Source: Planktothrix sp. FACHB-1365
GTDB lineage: Bacteria > Cyanobacteriota > Cyanobacteriia > Cyanobacteriales > Microcoleaceae
Reading direction: 5' to 3'
NCBI RefSeq assembly: GCF_014697575.1
Contig: NZ_JACJSC010000016.1
Coordinates: forward strand, 1 to 64,000
DNA length: 64,000 nucleotides
Shown: piece by piece, positions 8,035 to 17,051 of the stretch
Numbering within the stretch: position 1 is the stretch's first letter
How the letters are laid out: the number at the start of each line of letters is the position of its first letter
Program-made: the position numbers and the translations under genes
The notes under the pieces: model-generated
What the model was told of the DNA's origin: nothing
Seen by the model: the letters and a program-made list of their open reading frames with translations, nothing else
Database searches by the model: none

Positions 8035-8562
8035 ATGAAATCACAAAAAGAACTAACAATTATTACTTGGGTTTCCTTTGGATTACTGCTCCTAACTTGT
8101 CTTCATTTTGGTTGGTTTTTATTTGAATCTCATCTATATTCTATAATTGCAGGTATAATTTTAGCCTTAATTTGGGCAGTAGATTTATTCTTTACGATTC
8201 CGCTTAACTTTTTTCAAAATATAGTATTAAGATGGATTAGAACTGATCTAGGAACATTCTTAATGATTGTTTTTATCTCAATCTTAGGTGTGTTTATGGT
8301 CACTTGGCTACAGATTTCGATTAATATTTTATTAATGCTTTCAGCCACAGCATTAGCGAGGTTAGAATTGCAAACCTCCAGATTTAGTAATTGGCAATCT
8401 TTTATTATTTTATCGATATTATCTACCTTTGGTTTAACATTAGGATGGGTACTGAATTATTATTTTTCTGTAGATCATTTAGAATTCCAATTGTGTTTCC
8501 CCTTTGATTTAGGATGTCTTGAAATTCCCTATAGTGCAGAAACTCCACCTGCTCAAGAGTAA
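8035..8562 (+). CDS. Integral membrane protein of unknown function, 175 aa
   Basis: About five hydrophobic helices are visible: ITWVSFGLLLLTCLHFGWFL, IIAGIILALIWAVDLFF, TFLMIVFISILGVFMVTWL, a short ILLMLSATALA stretch and FIILSILSTFGLTLGW. The C-terminal tail is short and acidic. The open frame reaches back to 7933, overlapping the ferredoxin gene, but the ATG at 8035 (MKSQKELTIITW) gives a normal N-terminus, 43 bases after the ferredoxin stop, so the two genes may be co-transcribed. I do not recognise the family. Confidence 0.75.
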   Translation: MKSQKELTIITWVSFGLLLLTCLHFGWFLFESHLYSIIAGIILALIWAVDLFFTIPLNFFQNIVLRWIRTDLGTFLMIVFISILGVFMVTWLQISINILLMLSATALARLELQTSRFSNWQSFIILSILSTFGLTLGWVLNYYFSVDHLEFQLCFPFDLGCLEIPYSAETPPAQE

Positions 8563-8622
8563 CAAGGGTTAAGAGATTAATGTTATTGGGTGCGTCAGCT
8601 TGACGCTAACACACCATTGCTA

Positions 8623-9162
8623 TTATTTTAAATCTAATAATCCATTACTTTTGAGTTTGGGATTAAAGCGAATTTCTTCTTGTAATCCCCGTTCTTGGAG
8701 TTGAGTTAAAATTTCTTCTTCCACACGACGAGCAACTTGTTTTAACAGTTTTTCTTGACCGATTTCATCGTTTTTTTCATAAGCTATTTTTTCTTCGGTT
8801 GTCATTAAAGGTTTGACTTGAATGGGATGATTCCACAGCATTTCATCTTCTGCATTTCCCAGAGGAATTGAACCATTTTCAGTAATCCAAGCTGCTTTAA
8901 TTTCTTCTAAAATTGTTCGATTTGGACGAGTAATTGTTTGTAACTTCAGCCAATAACAGCCTTGATATTGCCGAACAAAATGTTGCTTTAAACTTAGATA
9001 AATATCTCTGGAATATCCGACATATTGTAAGATTTTATCTTGATTAAAAATGGCATAAACACCAATTTGACCCTGAAGAAAGTCAGGGATTCTGCCATTT
9101 TCATCCAAATAGGAGATATAGTCTAAACTATTAAGAGGAGGAATTTCAGTTGGATTAGTCAT
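8623..9162 (-). CDS. GIY-YIG domain protein
   Basis: 179 residues. The GIY-YIG nuclease core is seen as GVYAIFNQDKILQYVGYSRD (around residue 34), followed by an aromatic-rich stretch (YWLKLQTI) and LEEIKAAWITENGSIP, the conserved glutamate region. After that the protein has a charged helical tail (EEKIAYEKNDEIGQEKLLKQ). Homologues are widespread in cyanobacteria, usually as uncharacterised single genes; a DNA nick-processing or repair role is possible but unproven. It is convergent with the membrane protein gene at 8035. Confidence 0.85.
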   Translation of the reverse strand: MTNPTEIPPLNSLDYISYLDENGRIPDFLQGQIGVYAIFNQDKILQYVGYSRDIYLSLKQHFVRQYQGCYWLKLQTITRPNRTILEEIKAAWITENGSIPLGNAEDEMLWNHPIQVKPLMTTEEKIAYEKNDEIGQEKLLKQVARRVEEEILTQLQERGLQEEIRFNPKLKSNGLLDLK

Positions 9163-9410
9163 TGATACAAAAAACGCTTTTTTCCTAATTTTAAATGGAT
9201 CAGTACCGATTTAATTATAGCGTTTTATTGAATTCTTTTTAACGGCGATTAAATACATGAGGAGAAAAATTTTCCCATTCAACTCAAATATCTGTTATCT
9301 TGGATCTTAAAACTCTGCTGAATAACTGGCGAGTCGTAAACTTCTGGAAATCTCAGAGTTGCCTGGTTCAAGACCATACTCCCTCAGTCAAATCTGTATA
9401 AAAAAACTCA

Positions 9411-10508
9411 ATGTTTACACAAGTGCATTTAACAGAGCGACATCATCATATCCTGTGGGCAACGATTCGTCACTATATTGCGACGGCAGAACCTGTTGGT
9501 TCTAAAGCGTTGGTGGAAGAATACAACCTCAAAGTCAGTCCCGCCACCATCCGCAATAGTATGGGGGTCTTGGAACGCGCTGGACTCCTGTATCAACCCC
9601 ATACCTCCGCCGGACGAGTCCCCTCAGATTCGGGTTATCGAATTTATGTGGATAAATTAATTACGCCTTCAGAAACCGTAGCCGATGAAGCACTGCAATT
9701 ATTACGGGAACAACTCAGTTTAAAAAACTGTAGTTTGGAGGCAATTTTGCGGGGTGCATCGCAAATTTTATCAACTTTGAGTGGGTATATTACCTTAGTA
9801 ACATTACCCCAACGAATTACAACCCGGTTGCGACATTTGCACCTGATTTCGATAGAACCTGGAAAAATAATGTTAGTTGTAGTAACGGATTCCTATCAAA
9901 CCCAATCGAGTTTGATTGAATTATCGTCTCCGAATTACCCTGCTAATTCTAACACAATGGGAGTTAATCCGCTACCCGAAAATCCAGAAGTTTTAGAACA
10001 AGAGTTACAATTAATTTCTAATTTTTTAAATGCTCAATTGAGAGGAAAATCTATTTCTGAACTCTCCACTTTAGATTGTACAGAATTAGATCGGGAATTT
10101 CAACGCTATTCGGATTTTTTACGCAAATTATTAACGGATTTAAGTCATCGTAGCCAAACCCCAGAATATACTCGAATTCTAATTAGTGGAATTGCTGAAG
10201 TTTTACATTTACCCGAATTTTCGCAATTACAACAGGTTAAAACTTTAATGCACTTATTAGAAGAAGAACAGGAACAATTGTGGCCGTTAATTTTTCCCCC
10301 GTCCCAAACTGAACGGGTTACGGTTCGGATTGGGTCGGAAAATCCCTTAGAACCCATTCAAGGCTGTACATTGGTTTCGGCTCAATATCGACGGGATAAT
10401 ATTCCGGTGGGAAGTGTGGGAATTTTAGGCCCGACTCGGATGATGTATGAAAATGCCATCGCCGTTGTTGAAGCCGCTGCTGATTATTTGTCAGAAGCAC
10501 TGAGTTAA
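9411..10508 (+). CDS. hrcA: Heat-inducible transcription repressor HrcA
   Basis: 365 residues, normal length. N-terminal winged helix: [20 protein letters not shown], then [20 protein letters not shown] and [20 protein letters not shown], followed by [17 protein letters not shown], all hallmark HrcA sequence. The central GAF-like and C-terminal dimerisation regions follow, ending with [21 protein letters not shown]. HrcA represses groESL-type chaperone genes by binding CIRCE inverted repeats. No CIRCE (TTAGCACTC-N9-GAGTGCTAA) was seen in front of this gene, and no chaperone gene is adjacent. Confidence 0.97.
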   Translation: MFTQVHLTERHHHILWATIRHYIATAEPVGSKALVEEYNLKVSPATIRNSMGVLERAGLLYQPHTSAGRVPSDSGYRIYVDKLITPSETVADEALQLLREQLSLKNCSLEAILRGASQILSTLSGYITLVTLPQRITTRLRHLHLISIEPGKIMLVVVTDSYQTQSSLIELSSPNYPANSNTMGVNPLPENPEVLEQELQLISNFLNAQLRGKSISELSTLDCTELDREFQRYSDFLRKLLTDLSHRSQTPEYTRILISGIAEVLHLPEFSQLQQVKTLMHLLEEEQEQLWPLIFPPSQTERVTVRIGSENPLEPIQGCTLVSAQYRRDNIPVGSVGILGPTRMMYENAIAVVEAAADYLSEALS

Positions 10509-10526
10509 TGTTTAATTTCTATATTT

Positions 10527-10913
10527 ATGGTCGGTTTAGAATCCTTAGAAAATAGTTTATTTTCCTTTGTCCATCTTCTAAGATTTGGCTTAGAAGCAAT
10601 TTCGGCTTTTTGCGTCTTTTTAGGATTAATTACTACCTTAAAAATTGCCTTAAAAGCTTTCCATCGGCGGCTAGTTTTTCCCTTTATAGAGTTACGTCTC
10701 CACTTTGGAACGTGGTTAGCCTTAGCCTTGGAATTTCAATTGGGTGCGGATATTGTTTCTACCACAATTACACCCTCTTTTCAGGTATTAGGACAGTTAG
10801 CCGCAATTGCTGTGATTCGGACATTTTTAAATTATTTTTTGAATAAAGAACTGGAAAGTGAAACTAACTTTCAGAAAAAGCTAGAGGAGAAATCTTCTAT
10901 TCAGAAATTATAG
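10527..10913 (+). CDS. DUF1622 membrane protein
   Basis: 128 residues with three hydrophobic segments, including FGLEAISAFCVFLGLITTL and VLGQLAAIAVIRTFLNYFL. The central LRLHFGTWLALALEFQLGAD with a following TTITPS is the signature of the DUF1622 family, small inner-membrane proteins of unknown function. A charged tail ends the protein. It begins 19 bases after hrcA and ends 7 bases before the next gene, so the three probably form one transcript. Confidence 0.85.
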   Translation: MVGLESLENSLFSFVHLLRFGLEAISAFCVFLGLITTLKIALKAFHRRLVFPFIELRLHFGTWLALALEFQLGADIVSTTITPSFQVLGQLAAIAVIRTFLNYFLNKELESETNFQKKLEEKSSIQKL

Positions 10914-10919
10914 AATATA

Positions 10920-11702
10920 ATGGTGAATTCTGACCCTTTAACCATCGCAGAAACAGCAATTATCGAGTTTGAACGTTCAAAAGTTCCTGGGGTTTGGACG
11001 GGACTCAATAAACAGCAAATTATTGCCGAAATCCGCTCACGTCTGCTAAATCCCTTTAACATTAATCAAGGTTCTCAACCCTTTTGTGGCCCTGCTGCTA
11101 TTATTTTTGAACTGGCTCGAAAACATCCTGCTGCTTATATTCAACTCTGTCGAAATCTCTTTCAAATTGGGGGCTTTCATACCCATACAAATCGTTGGAT
11201 TCCTTCACCTGTCTATTTACAACAGAGTCAAGTTAATGTTAAGATCTCTCAAGTGGATTGGATGGTATTATCGACACTGAGAGAATCGGAAAATCTGATT
11301 TTTTCCGTTGACCCGAATGCTCCTCAACTCTTGAGAAATTTAGCCGGAATTACAAAGCCTTGGGAAATTGGCGGATGGACTCAAGAAATTTTAGGTTATC
11401 AAACCATTCATTATCATTATGCTTATTTATTCGGAGATTTAGAAGCGATTCAAAAAGCAAATCAAATTGTAAAATCTGGGGGTGTAGCCTTTGGATTAAT
11501 TAATGATTTTGGCTTACTCCTGAACAAACCTCCCGTTTTTTCCTATCCCAGTCATTGGGTCGCCTTATTAGATCAATTAAATATTGATTACAATCGGAAT
11601 ATGATTGAGTTTAATCTATTTACTTGGGGTCAACAGATGCAGATTAAGGTTGATATAAAAACCTTTAAAACCTATTTTTGGGCTGTTGTTACTGGGATTT
11701 AG
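10920..11702 (+). CDS. Hypothetical protein with a possible Cys/His catalytic pair, 260 aa
   Basis: A soluble protein without a signal peptide. The motif QPFCGPAAIIFEL (Cys56) and the distal SYPSHWVALLDQL (His212) are spaced like the nucleophile and base of papain-like or C39-like cysteine hydrolases. Between them are an aromatic-rich middle (YQTIHYHYAYLFGDLEAIQ) and a GGVAFGLIND segment. The family is not one I can name. The gene starts 7 bases after the DUF1622 gene and is probably translated from the same mRNA. A peptidase, amidase or effector role is only an inference from the Cys and His motifs. Confidence 0.7.
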   Translation: MVNSDPLTIAETAIIEFERSKVPGVWTGLNKQQIIAEIRSRLLNPFNINQGSQPFCGPAAIIFELARKHPAAYIQLCRNLFQIGGFHTHTNRWIPSPVYLQQSQVNVKISQVDWMVLSTLRESENLIFSVDPNAPQLLRNLAGITKPWEIGGWTQEILGYQTIHYHYAYLFGDLEAIQKANQIVKSGGVAFGLINDFGLLLNKPPVFSYPSHWVALLDQLNIDYNRNMIEFNLFTWGQQMQIKVDIKTFKTYFWAVVTGI

Positions 11703-11774
11703 TTTAACCGCAACATAGCATCAGAAACCGGGTTTTTAAGTTAAGCCTATAGGGATTTTCAAAAACCCGGTTTC

Positions 11775-11890
11775 TTATATGAAATCTTTAAATGTTTGCT
11801 ACAAATCCCCCTGTAGAGACGTTGCATGCAACGTCTCTACAGGGGGGCTGGGGGGATCATTTGTAGCGTTCATAAGGGGATTTCATATAA
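11775..11890. repeat. MITE-like inverted repeat containing a 40-bp perfect palindrome
   Basis: Outer ends TTATATGAAATC (11775-11786) and GATTTCATATAA (11879-11890) are perfect inverted copies. Inside, 11807-11846 is a perfect palindrome with half-site CCCCCTGTAGAGACGTTGCA. Another element with ATATGAAATC ends is at 41253-41383. The core GTAGAGACG is shared with the palindromes at 17622 and 45707. Confidence 0.8.
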
Positions 11891-11934
11891 CTTAAGTTTA
11901 GGGTCTGAAATCGAGGTGTTTTTAAACCCAGTTT

Positions 11935-12654
11935 CTAAATTCCTATTAATGAATTGGTAATAATCCGCTTCACGCCTAAATTAACTAAAGTATTAAAATC
12001 ATTGAGATCATCCACTGTCCAAACCACAATATCGACTCCTTGATTTTGGCTTTGGGTTACGATTTCTGGATGTTGTAATACAACAGGATAATGGATGCTT
12101 AAAATCGAATTTCCTTTGTTAATTGCTTTTTGAAGCTGTTCTTCAAACTGATTAAAAGCAATTAAAAAATATCCCAGGGTTATTTCGGGATGATAGTGAC
12201 GAATTTGATCTAAAAATTTTTCATTAAAAGAAGTTATAATTGATTTTTTAAGAAGATCATTTTGAATTAAAAATCCCCCTAAGTTTTGAACTTCTTCCTC
12301 TAACCATTGATGATTCGGTTTAATATCAAAATATAAAAAATCCTTAACATTTTGAAAAGTAGCGATCACATCTTCTAATGTAGGAATACTTTCTCCAGCA
12401 AATCGTTCAGCAAACCACGAACCTGCATCTAATTCTTTGAGTTCTGCAATGGTTTTCTCGGAAACTTTACCCGATGTTCCCGTAATTCGATTTAATAATT
12501 CATCATGAAAAATAACGGGAATTCCATCCGCAGAAACTTGTACATCAAATTCCAGAGAATTTGCCCCCTGTTGTAAAGCTGCACTAAACGCAACCAGGGT
12601 ATTTTCAGGTGCCATAACCGAAAAACCCCGATGAGCAATAATTTCTAAATCCAT
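11935..12654 (-). CDS. Glycerophosphodiester phosphodiesterase
   Basis: 239 residues of a GDPD TIM barrel. Catalytic features: AHRGFSVMAPENTL with the first His and the Glu-Asn pair, LEFDVQVSADGIPVIFHDEL with the metal-binding Glu and Asp and the second His, and FDIKPN in the next strand. Substrates are glycerophosphodiesters released from phospholipids, cleaved to glycerol-3-phosphate and an alcohol. No signal peptide, so the enzyme is probably cytosolic. The alpha/beta hydrolase gene lies 25 bases upstream on the same strand, so the two may form a lipid-degradation pair. Confidence 0.93.
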   Translation of the reverse strand: MDLEIIAHRGFSVMAPENTLVAFSAALQQGANSLEFDVQVSADGIPVIFHDELLNRITGTSGKVSEKTIAELKELDAGSWFAERFAGESIPTLEDVIATFQNVKDFLYFDIKPNHQWLEEEVQNLGGFLIQNDLLKKSIITSFNEKFLDQIRHYHPEITLGYFLIAFNQFEEQLQKAINKGNSILSIHYPVVLQHPEIVTQSQNQGVDIVVWTVDDLNDFNTLVNLGVKRIITNSLIGI

Positions 12655-12679
12655 CTTTTTACCTCTATTTCTATAATTA

Positions 12680-13543
12680 TTATTTTACCATCATTTGAGC
12701 TTTTAAAAATGCTTCAACGGTTTGATTAAAACAATCGGGTTCAACTAAAAATGACCAATGATTACCCGCCACCCGTTCAATTTTTAACTGGGTTAAATAC
12801 TGTTGATAAGGTTTTAATTGCCAGTCCATACGATTAACTCCCTTTTCTGGTTGAATTAATAATGTGGGAATCTTAATATTTTCTGTTAACCCTGGAACTT
12901 CCATCACCTGTTCAAAAATTTCATTTCTAGCCGGAATTCCAAATTTACTTCCCCAAGTTCCATCTCGTTTTTGTTCCATTCCTGCTTCAAATAATTCCTG
13001 TTGTAAATCACTCCATCCCGCAAATTGAGCTAATTGTTTAGCTTGATTTTCAGCCTGTTCAAAACTAACAAAGGGGCCGATTAATTTTAAACAATCTAAC
13101 TGACGATACAAAAGGGGTAGAGTTAATTTAAACAAACCGGGAAGTTTCATAATAAAAATTGGATCAACTAAAATCATACTATTAAATCGTTCAGGATTCT
13201 GTTTTGCCCAAATCGCTGCCATTTTACCCGTCCAAGAATGTCCTAAAATATGAGCTTTTGACCAATTCAAATGATCCATTAATGCTTCTAAATCTTCAAT
13301 AACTTCCGTAAAGGTATATCCCTTATCAGGTTTACTACTTTCTCCATGTCCTCGCATATCCGGTGCTATAATATGATAGCGATCGCTCAATTTCTCTCCT
13401 AACTTTTTCCAAACCAACGCTTGATCTGCTAACCCATGTAATAATAAAAGATTTGTATCCGACGAACAGTTAACCGCAGAATTCCATTCTAAATAAGAGA
13501 GGTTAGCCGTTGATAGGGATAAGGTTTTTCTAATATAACTCAT
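12680..13543 (-). CDS. Alpha/beta hydrolase
   Basis: 287 residues of alpha/beta-hydrolase fold: LLLHGLADQALVWKKLGEKL gives the oxyanion strand, IIAPDMRGHGESSKPDKGYTF follows, the nucleophile elbow is GHSWTG, and the catalytic His is probably in AGNHWSFLVEPD. No signal peptide. The substrate cannot be read from the sequence. Co-oriented with the downstream glycerophosphodiesterase, 25 bases away, which favours a lipid or ester substrate; that is an inference from position. Confidence 0.9.
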   Translation of the reverse strand: MSYIRKTLSLSTANLSYLEWNSAVNCSSDTNLLLLHGLADQALVWKKLGEKLSDRYHIIAPDMRGHGESSKPDKGYTFTEVIEDLEALMDHLNWSKAHILGHSWTGKMAAIWAKQNPERFNSMILVDPIFIMKLPGLFKLTLPLLYRQLDCLKLIGPFVSFEQAENQAKQLAQFAGWSDLQQELFEAGMEQKRDGTWGSKFGIPARNEIFEQVMEVPGLTENIKIPTLLIQPEKGVNRMDWQLKPYQQYLTQLKIERVAGNHWSFLVEPDCFNQTVEAFLKAQMMVK

Positions 13544-13644
13544 GGTTTTACCCTCTGAAAATAATAAATTAGCAAACTGGATATTTTCAGTATAAAGGAT
13601 TAGATCTCTCTATATCAATCCACGCCAAGGTTGTAATATTTTAT

Positions 13645-13705
13645 TGTAGGGGTTTGGTTTTCAAACCCTCTTTGCGCCTGGATTTGGAAGGACATTTCCC
13701 CTACA
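13645..13705. repeat. Nested hairpin repeat in the 13544-13873 gap
   Basis: TGTAGGGG (13645-13652) and CCCCTACA (13698-13705) are inverted copies; inside is a second stem GGGTTTG/CAAACCC. The rest of this 330-bp gap before recQ is AT-rich and shows no other feature I can support. Confidence 0.65.
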
Positions 13706-13873
13706 GGCATTGCTATAGTATAGGATAGATGATTAGAAAAAGCTTGTGATTTCAGCCCTTAAGTTAGGGTTTGTTACTGACCCTAGGTTTAAAAATGATC
13801 TAATTTTAGGTAAAATATGAGATAATAATATCAATTTTTTCTCAATTTTATTTTGTAAAATAACCAAAGCATC

Positions 13874-15322
13874 ATGCAAGCATCTACAGAGTGGCAACAG
13901 GTAAAAACTGCCTTTAAAAAGATTTGGGGTTATGATGATTTCCGACCTCCCCAAGGGGAAATTATTAAAAGCTTGCTAGACTACAAAGATGCTTTAATTG
14001 TCATGCCAACGGGAGGGGGTAAATCAATTTGTTTTCAACTTCCAGCCTTATTAAAAACCGGATTAACTTTAGTGATCTCGCCGCTTGTGGCATTAATGGA
14101 AAATCAGGTACAAGAACTTCAAGATCTCAAACTTCCCGCCGCTTTAATTCATAGCCAATTATTGCCCCAACAACGTCGCAATACCTTACGTTTAGTTGAA
14201 CAAAATCAATTAAGACTTCTCTATCTTTCTCCTGAAACTCTATTAAGTTCTCCCGTTTGGAGTGTGATTTCTCAACCCCAAGTTAAAATCAATGGTTTAA
14301 TCTTAGATGAAGCCCATTGTTTAGTCCAATGGGGGGATACCTTTCGCCCTGCTTATCGACGTTTAGGGGCTATTCGGGCAACTTTATTAAAACTAAAACC
14401 TGCGGGAACAAAAATAGCGATCGCAGCCTTTACAGCCACCGCCGATCCTGATGCTCAAGCTATTATTAAACAGGTTTTAAACCTCAAAAATCCTCAACAA
14501 TTTCTTCTCAGTCCCTATCGATATAATTTAGAATTAAACGTTAAAACAGTTTGCACTCCCAGAGGACGACAACAACAATTAATCCAATTTATTAAACCTC
14601 GAAAAAACCAAACAGGTTTAATTTATGCCCGCACCCGTAAAGACTGTGAAGAATTAGCCCAATGGTTACAAACTCAAAATTATTCAACCGTTGCATATCA
14701 TGCGGGTTTAGGTTCTGATGAACGCCGGAAAATCGAAAAAGATTGGTTACAGGAAAAGATTAAATTTGTGGTTTGTAGTAGTGCCTTTGGCATGGGAATT
14801 AATAAAAGTAATGTTCGCTGGGTTGCCCATTTTCAACCTCCTTTTTTATTATCAGAATATATTCAAGAAGTGGGACGGGCGGGGAGAGATGGTCAACCTG
14901 CGATCGCATTAACAATTATTAGCGAACCCACAGGTTTTTTCTATCCTGAAGATAAACAACGGCAAAATTATTTAAAAGAAAACCTACAAAAACAATATCA
15001 ATTAGCCAATCAATTAATCAAGAAACTTCCCTTAAGAGGAAATATAGAAACGGTTTCTGAACAATTTAATAATAGTGCGATCGCCCTTTCAATATTACAC
15101 GCCCAAGGACGCTTAATCTGGCGTGATCCGTTTCACTATGAAATGCAATCTAAACCTGCTAAATCAACTTTGGATATAAATAATAAAGCCATTCAACAAA
15201 TGAATCAATACTTAAAAACTCGTCAATGTCGGTGGCAATTTTTATTACAAGCGTTTGGATTCAATTTAGATCAGTCCTTAAAAAAATGTGGTCATTGCGA
15301 TCGCTGTAAACAAAAAAAATAG
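13874..15322 (+). CDS. recQ: RecQ-family ATP-dependent DNA helicase
   Basis: 482 residues. Superfamily 2 helicase motifs in order: FRPPQGEIIKSLL, Walker A MPTGGGKS, SPLVALMENQV, the DEAH box LDEAHCLVQWG, then AFTATAD, and in domain 2 GLIYARTRKDCEELA, AYHAGLGSDERR, and VGRAGRDGQ (motif VI). The C-terminus carries the RecQ zinc region (CRWQFLLQAFG, then CGHCDRC). No HRDC domain follows, so this is a short RecQ form. RecQ enzymes unwind 3'-5' in recombination and repair. cobO follows 41 bases later. Confidence 0.93.
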   Translation: MQASTEWQQVKTAFKKIWGYDDFRPPQGEIIKSLLDYKDALIVMPTGGGKSICFQLPALLKTGLTLVISPLVALMENQVQELQDLKLPAALIHSQLLPQQRRNTLRLVEQNQLRLLYLSPETLLSSPVWSVISQPQVKINGLILDEAHCLVQWGDTFRPAYRRLGAIRATLLKLKPAGTKIAIAAFTATADPDAQAIIKQVLNLKNPQQFLLSPYRYNLELNVKTVCTPRGRQQQLIQFIKPRKNQTGLIYARTRKDCEELAQWLQTQNYSTVAYHAGLGSDERRKIEKDWLQEKIKFVVCSSAFGMGINKSNVRWVAHFQPPFLLSEYIQEVGRAGRDGQPAIALTIISEPTGFFYPEDKQRQNYLKENLQKQYQLANQLIKKLPLRGNIETVSEQFNNSAIALSILHAQGRLIWRDPFHYEMQSKPAKSTLDINNKAIQQMNQYLKTRQCRWQFLLQAFGFNLDQSLKKCGHCDRCKQKK

Positions 15323-15363
15323 TAGAATAAACTATTCCTAACCTTATTAACCGAACTCAAACA

Positions 15364-15990
15364 ATGGAAACTAACATTCCCGAATCAACTTTGACTGCTG
15401 AAAAACACCGCTTGAAAATGCAACGCCGCAAAGAAGTTCAAGATCAACGGGTAGCAGAACGAAATCAAACTAAAGGATTAATTATTGTTAATACGGGGAA
15501 CGGAAAAGGCAAAACCACCGCCGCATTAGGAATGGTGTTGCGTTCCCTCGGTCATGGCTATCGAGTCGCCATTATTCAATTTATTAAAGGTGCATGGGAA
15601 CCCGCCGAAAAAGCCGTATTCAGTAAATGGCCTGAACAATTAGAATTTCATGCGTTAGGAGAAGGCTTTACTTGGGAAACCCAAGACCGAGATCGAGATA
15701 TTGAAAAAGTACAGGAAGCGTGGAATTTAGCCCTTTCTTTTATTCAAAATCCTGAGTTTAAATTAATCTTACTCGATGAAATTAATGTAGCGATGAAATT
15801 GGGTTATTTACCTGTTGAAGAAGTTCTAGCTGGACTTGTACAGAAACCCCAAGATACTCATATTATTTTAACGGGTCGAGGGGCTCCTCAAGCCTTAATT
15901 GAACAAGCAGACCTCGTAACAGAAATGTCCCTGGTTAAGCATCCTTTCCGCGAACAAGGGATCAAGGCTCAACCTGGGATTGAATTTTAA
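15364..15990 (+). CDS. cobO: Cob(I)yrinic acid a,c-diamide adenosyltransferase
   Basis: 208 residues of the CobO/BtuR/CobA type ATP:corrinoid adenosyltransferase, which attaches the adenosyl group in coenzyme B12 synthesis. Key motifs: GLIIVNTGNGKGKTTAALGM (modified P-loop), VAIIQFIKGAW, LILLDEINVAMKLGYL, and DTHIILTGRGAPQALIEQAD. The charged N-terminal 35 residues are normal for the family. It follows recQ closely, and a bidirectional terminator hairpin lies just after the stop. Confidence 0.95.
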   Translation: METNIPESTLTAEKHRLKMQRRKEVQDQRVAERNQTKGLIIVNTGNGKGKTTAALGMVLRSLGHGYRVAIIQFIKGAWEPAEKAVFSKWPEQLEFHALGEGFTWETQDRDRDIEKVQEAWNLALSFIQNPEFKLILLDEINVAMKLGYLPVEEVLAGLVQKPQDTHIILTGRGAPQALIEQADLVTEMSLVKHPFREQGIKAQPGIEF

Positions 15991-16006
15991 TAAGATAGTG
16001 GTAATT

Positions 16007-16039
16007 AAAAACCCGGTTTCTTAAAGAAACCGGGTTTTT
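16007..16039. terminator. Bidirectional terminator between cobO and the sigma factor gene
   Basis: Long stem AAAAACCCGGTTTC/GAAACCGGGTTTTT with a small loop, flanked by A and T runs so that it can end transcription from both convergent genes. The same AAACCGGGTTT sequence is a dispersed repeat (for example near 43890 and 43940). Confidence 0.85.
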
Positions 16040-16052
16040 GAGGTCATTCTAT

Positions 16053-17051
16053 TTAACTGGCTAAATATTCCCGAACTTGAGCTTTGCGACGACGCAGATG
16101 GTTTAACGCTTGGTTTTCCAGTTGACGAACCCGTTCTCGGCTGATGTTCATGCGAACACCCACTTTAGACAGGGACATCTCCTTACCATCTTCTAACCCA
16201 TACCGCAGGGTAATCACTTCCCGTTGTTGGGGGGTCAAGTCCGCCAGTAAATCTTTCAAGTCCTGACGCAGTAACTCTTGAGTCACAAACGTATCGGCGG
16301 AGGTGCTTTCATCTTCTAAGAGATCTTGCAGTTCCGTATCTTGATTATCTCCTACTCGCAAATCTAAAGACACCGGATGACGAGACGCCAACAAATAATC
16401 TCTAATTTGGGCGGGGTCTAACTCTAGCGCTTCTGCAATTTCGGCCGCCGTCGGGTTACGGCCTAATTTCTGCACTAAGTCCCGTTGAACTTTTTTAATT
16501 TTGTTCAATTTTTCGGTAATATGGATTGGCAGACGAATGGTGCGAGAATTTTGCGCGATCGCACGGGTAATCGCTTGGCGAATCCACCAATAGGCATAAG
16601 TCGAGAACTTATAACCCCGCATGGGATCAAATTTTTCCACACCTCGTTCTAAACCCAGGGTTCCTTCTTGGATTAAATCCAAGAATTCCATATTGCGTTT
16701 TTGGTATTTTTTAGCAATGGACACCACTAAACGCAAGTTCGCCTCAATCATTTTTTGCTTGGCGCGACGTCCTTGCTCCAGGGTGGTTTGAAGTGCAGCT
16801 TCGCTCATCCCCACCGCGTCAGACCACTCGTGCTGGCTCGGTTCCCGACCCAGTTTATCTGCGAGTCCGTCTTTCGCTTCCAACTGTTGCATCATCTGTT
16901 GCACTTGTTTGCCATAGGTGATTTCTTGTTCGCGTGTTAGCAAAGGGACGCGACCAATTTCGTGCAAATAGGTGCGAACGGTGTCAGTGGTGGCAGGTCG
17001 AGCGTTTTTGGAAGCCGCTTGATCTTTGTTTTTGGTGTTGACAGTTGGCAT
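16053..17051 (-). CDS. Group 2 RNA polymerase sigma factor (RpoD/SigA family)
   Basis: 332 residues. Region 1.2 [18 protein letters not shown], region 2 [39 protein letters not shown] and [19 protein letters not shown], region 3 [19 protein letters not shown], and region 4 [18 protein letters not shown] followed by the helix-turn-helix [19 protein letters not shown] are all intact. There is no long region 1.1, and at this length it belongs to the non-essential group 2 sigma factors (SigB-SigE type) used in cyanobacterial stress, circadian and nitrogen or carbon responses. I cannot decide which letter applies from sequence alone. Confidence 0.96.
   Translation of the reverse strand: MPTVNTKNKDQAASKNARPATTDTVRTYLHEIGRVPLLTREQEITYGKQVQQMMQQLEAKDGLADKLGREPSQHEWSDAVGMSEAALQTTLEQGRRAKQKMIEANLRLVVSIAKKYQKRNMEFLDLIQEGTLGLERGVEKFDPMRGYKFSTYAYWWIRQAITRAIAQNSRTIRLPIHITEKLNKIKKVQRDLVQKLGRNPTAAEIAEALELDPAQIRDYLLASRHPVSLDLRVGDNQDTELQDLLEDESTSADTFVTQELLRQDLKDLLADLTPQQREVITLRYGLEDGKEMSLSKVGVRMNISRERVRQLENQALNHLRRRKAQVREYLAS

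Noticed and set aside
9330-9400. tRNA-like GGTTCAAGACC segment before hrcA
   Set aside because: The flanking bases do not form a T stem and no acceptor, D or anticodon stems could be found around it.
9240-9410. Search for a CIRCE operator in front of hrcA
   Set aside because: No TTAGCACTC-N9-GAGTGCTAA or close variant was found.
13733-13954. Minus-strand ORF overlapping the start of recQ
   Set aside because: It runs through the AT-rich leader and antisense to the conserved recQ N-terminus, with no protein-like features.
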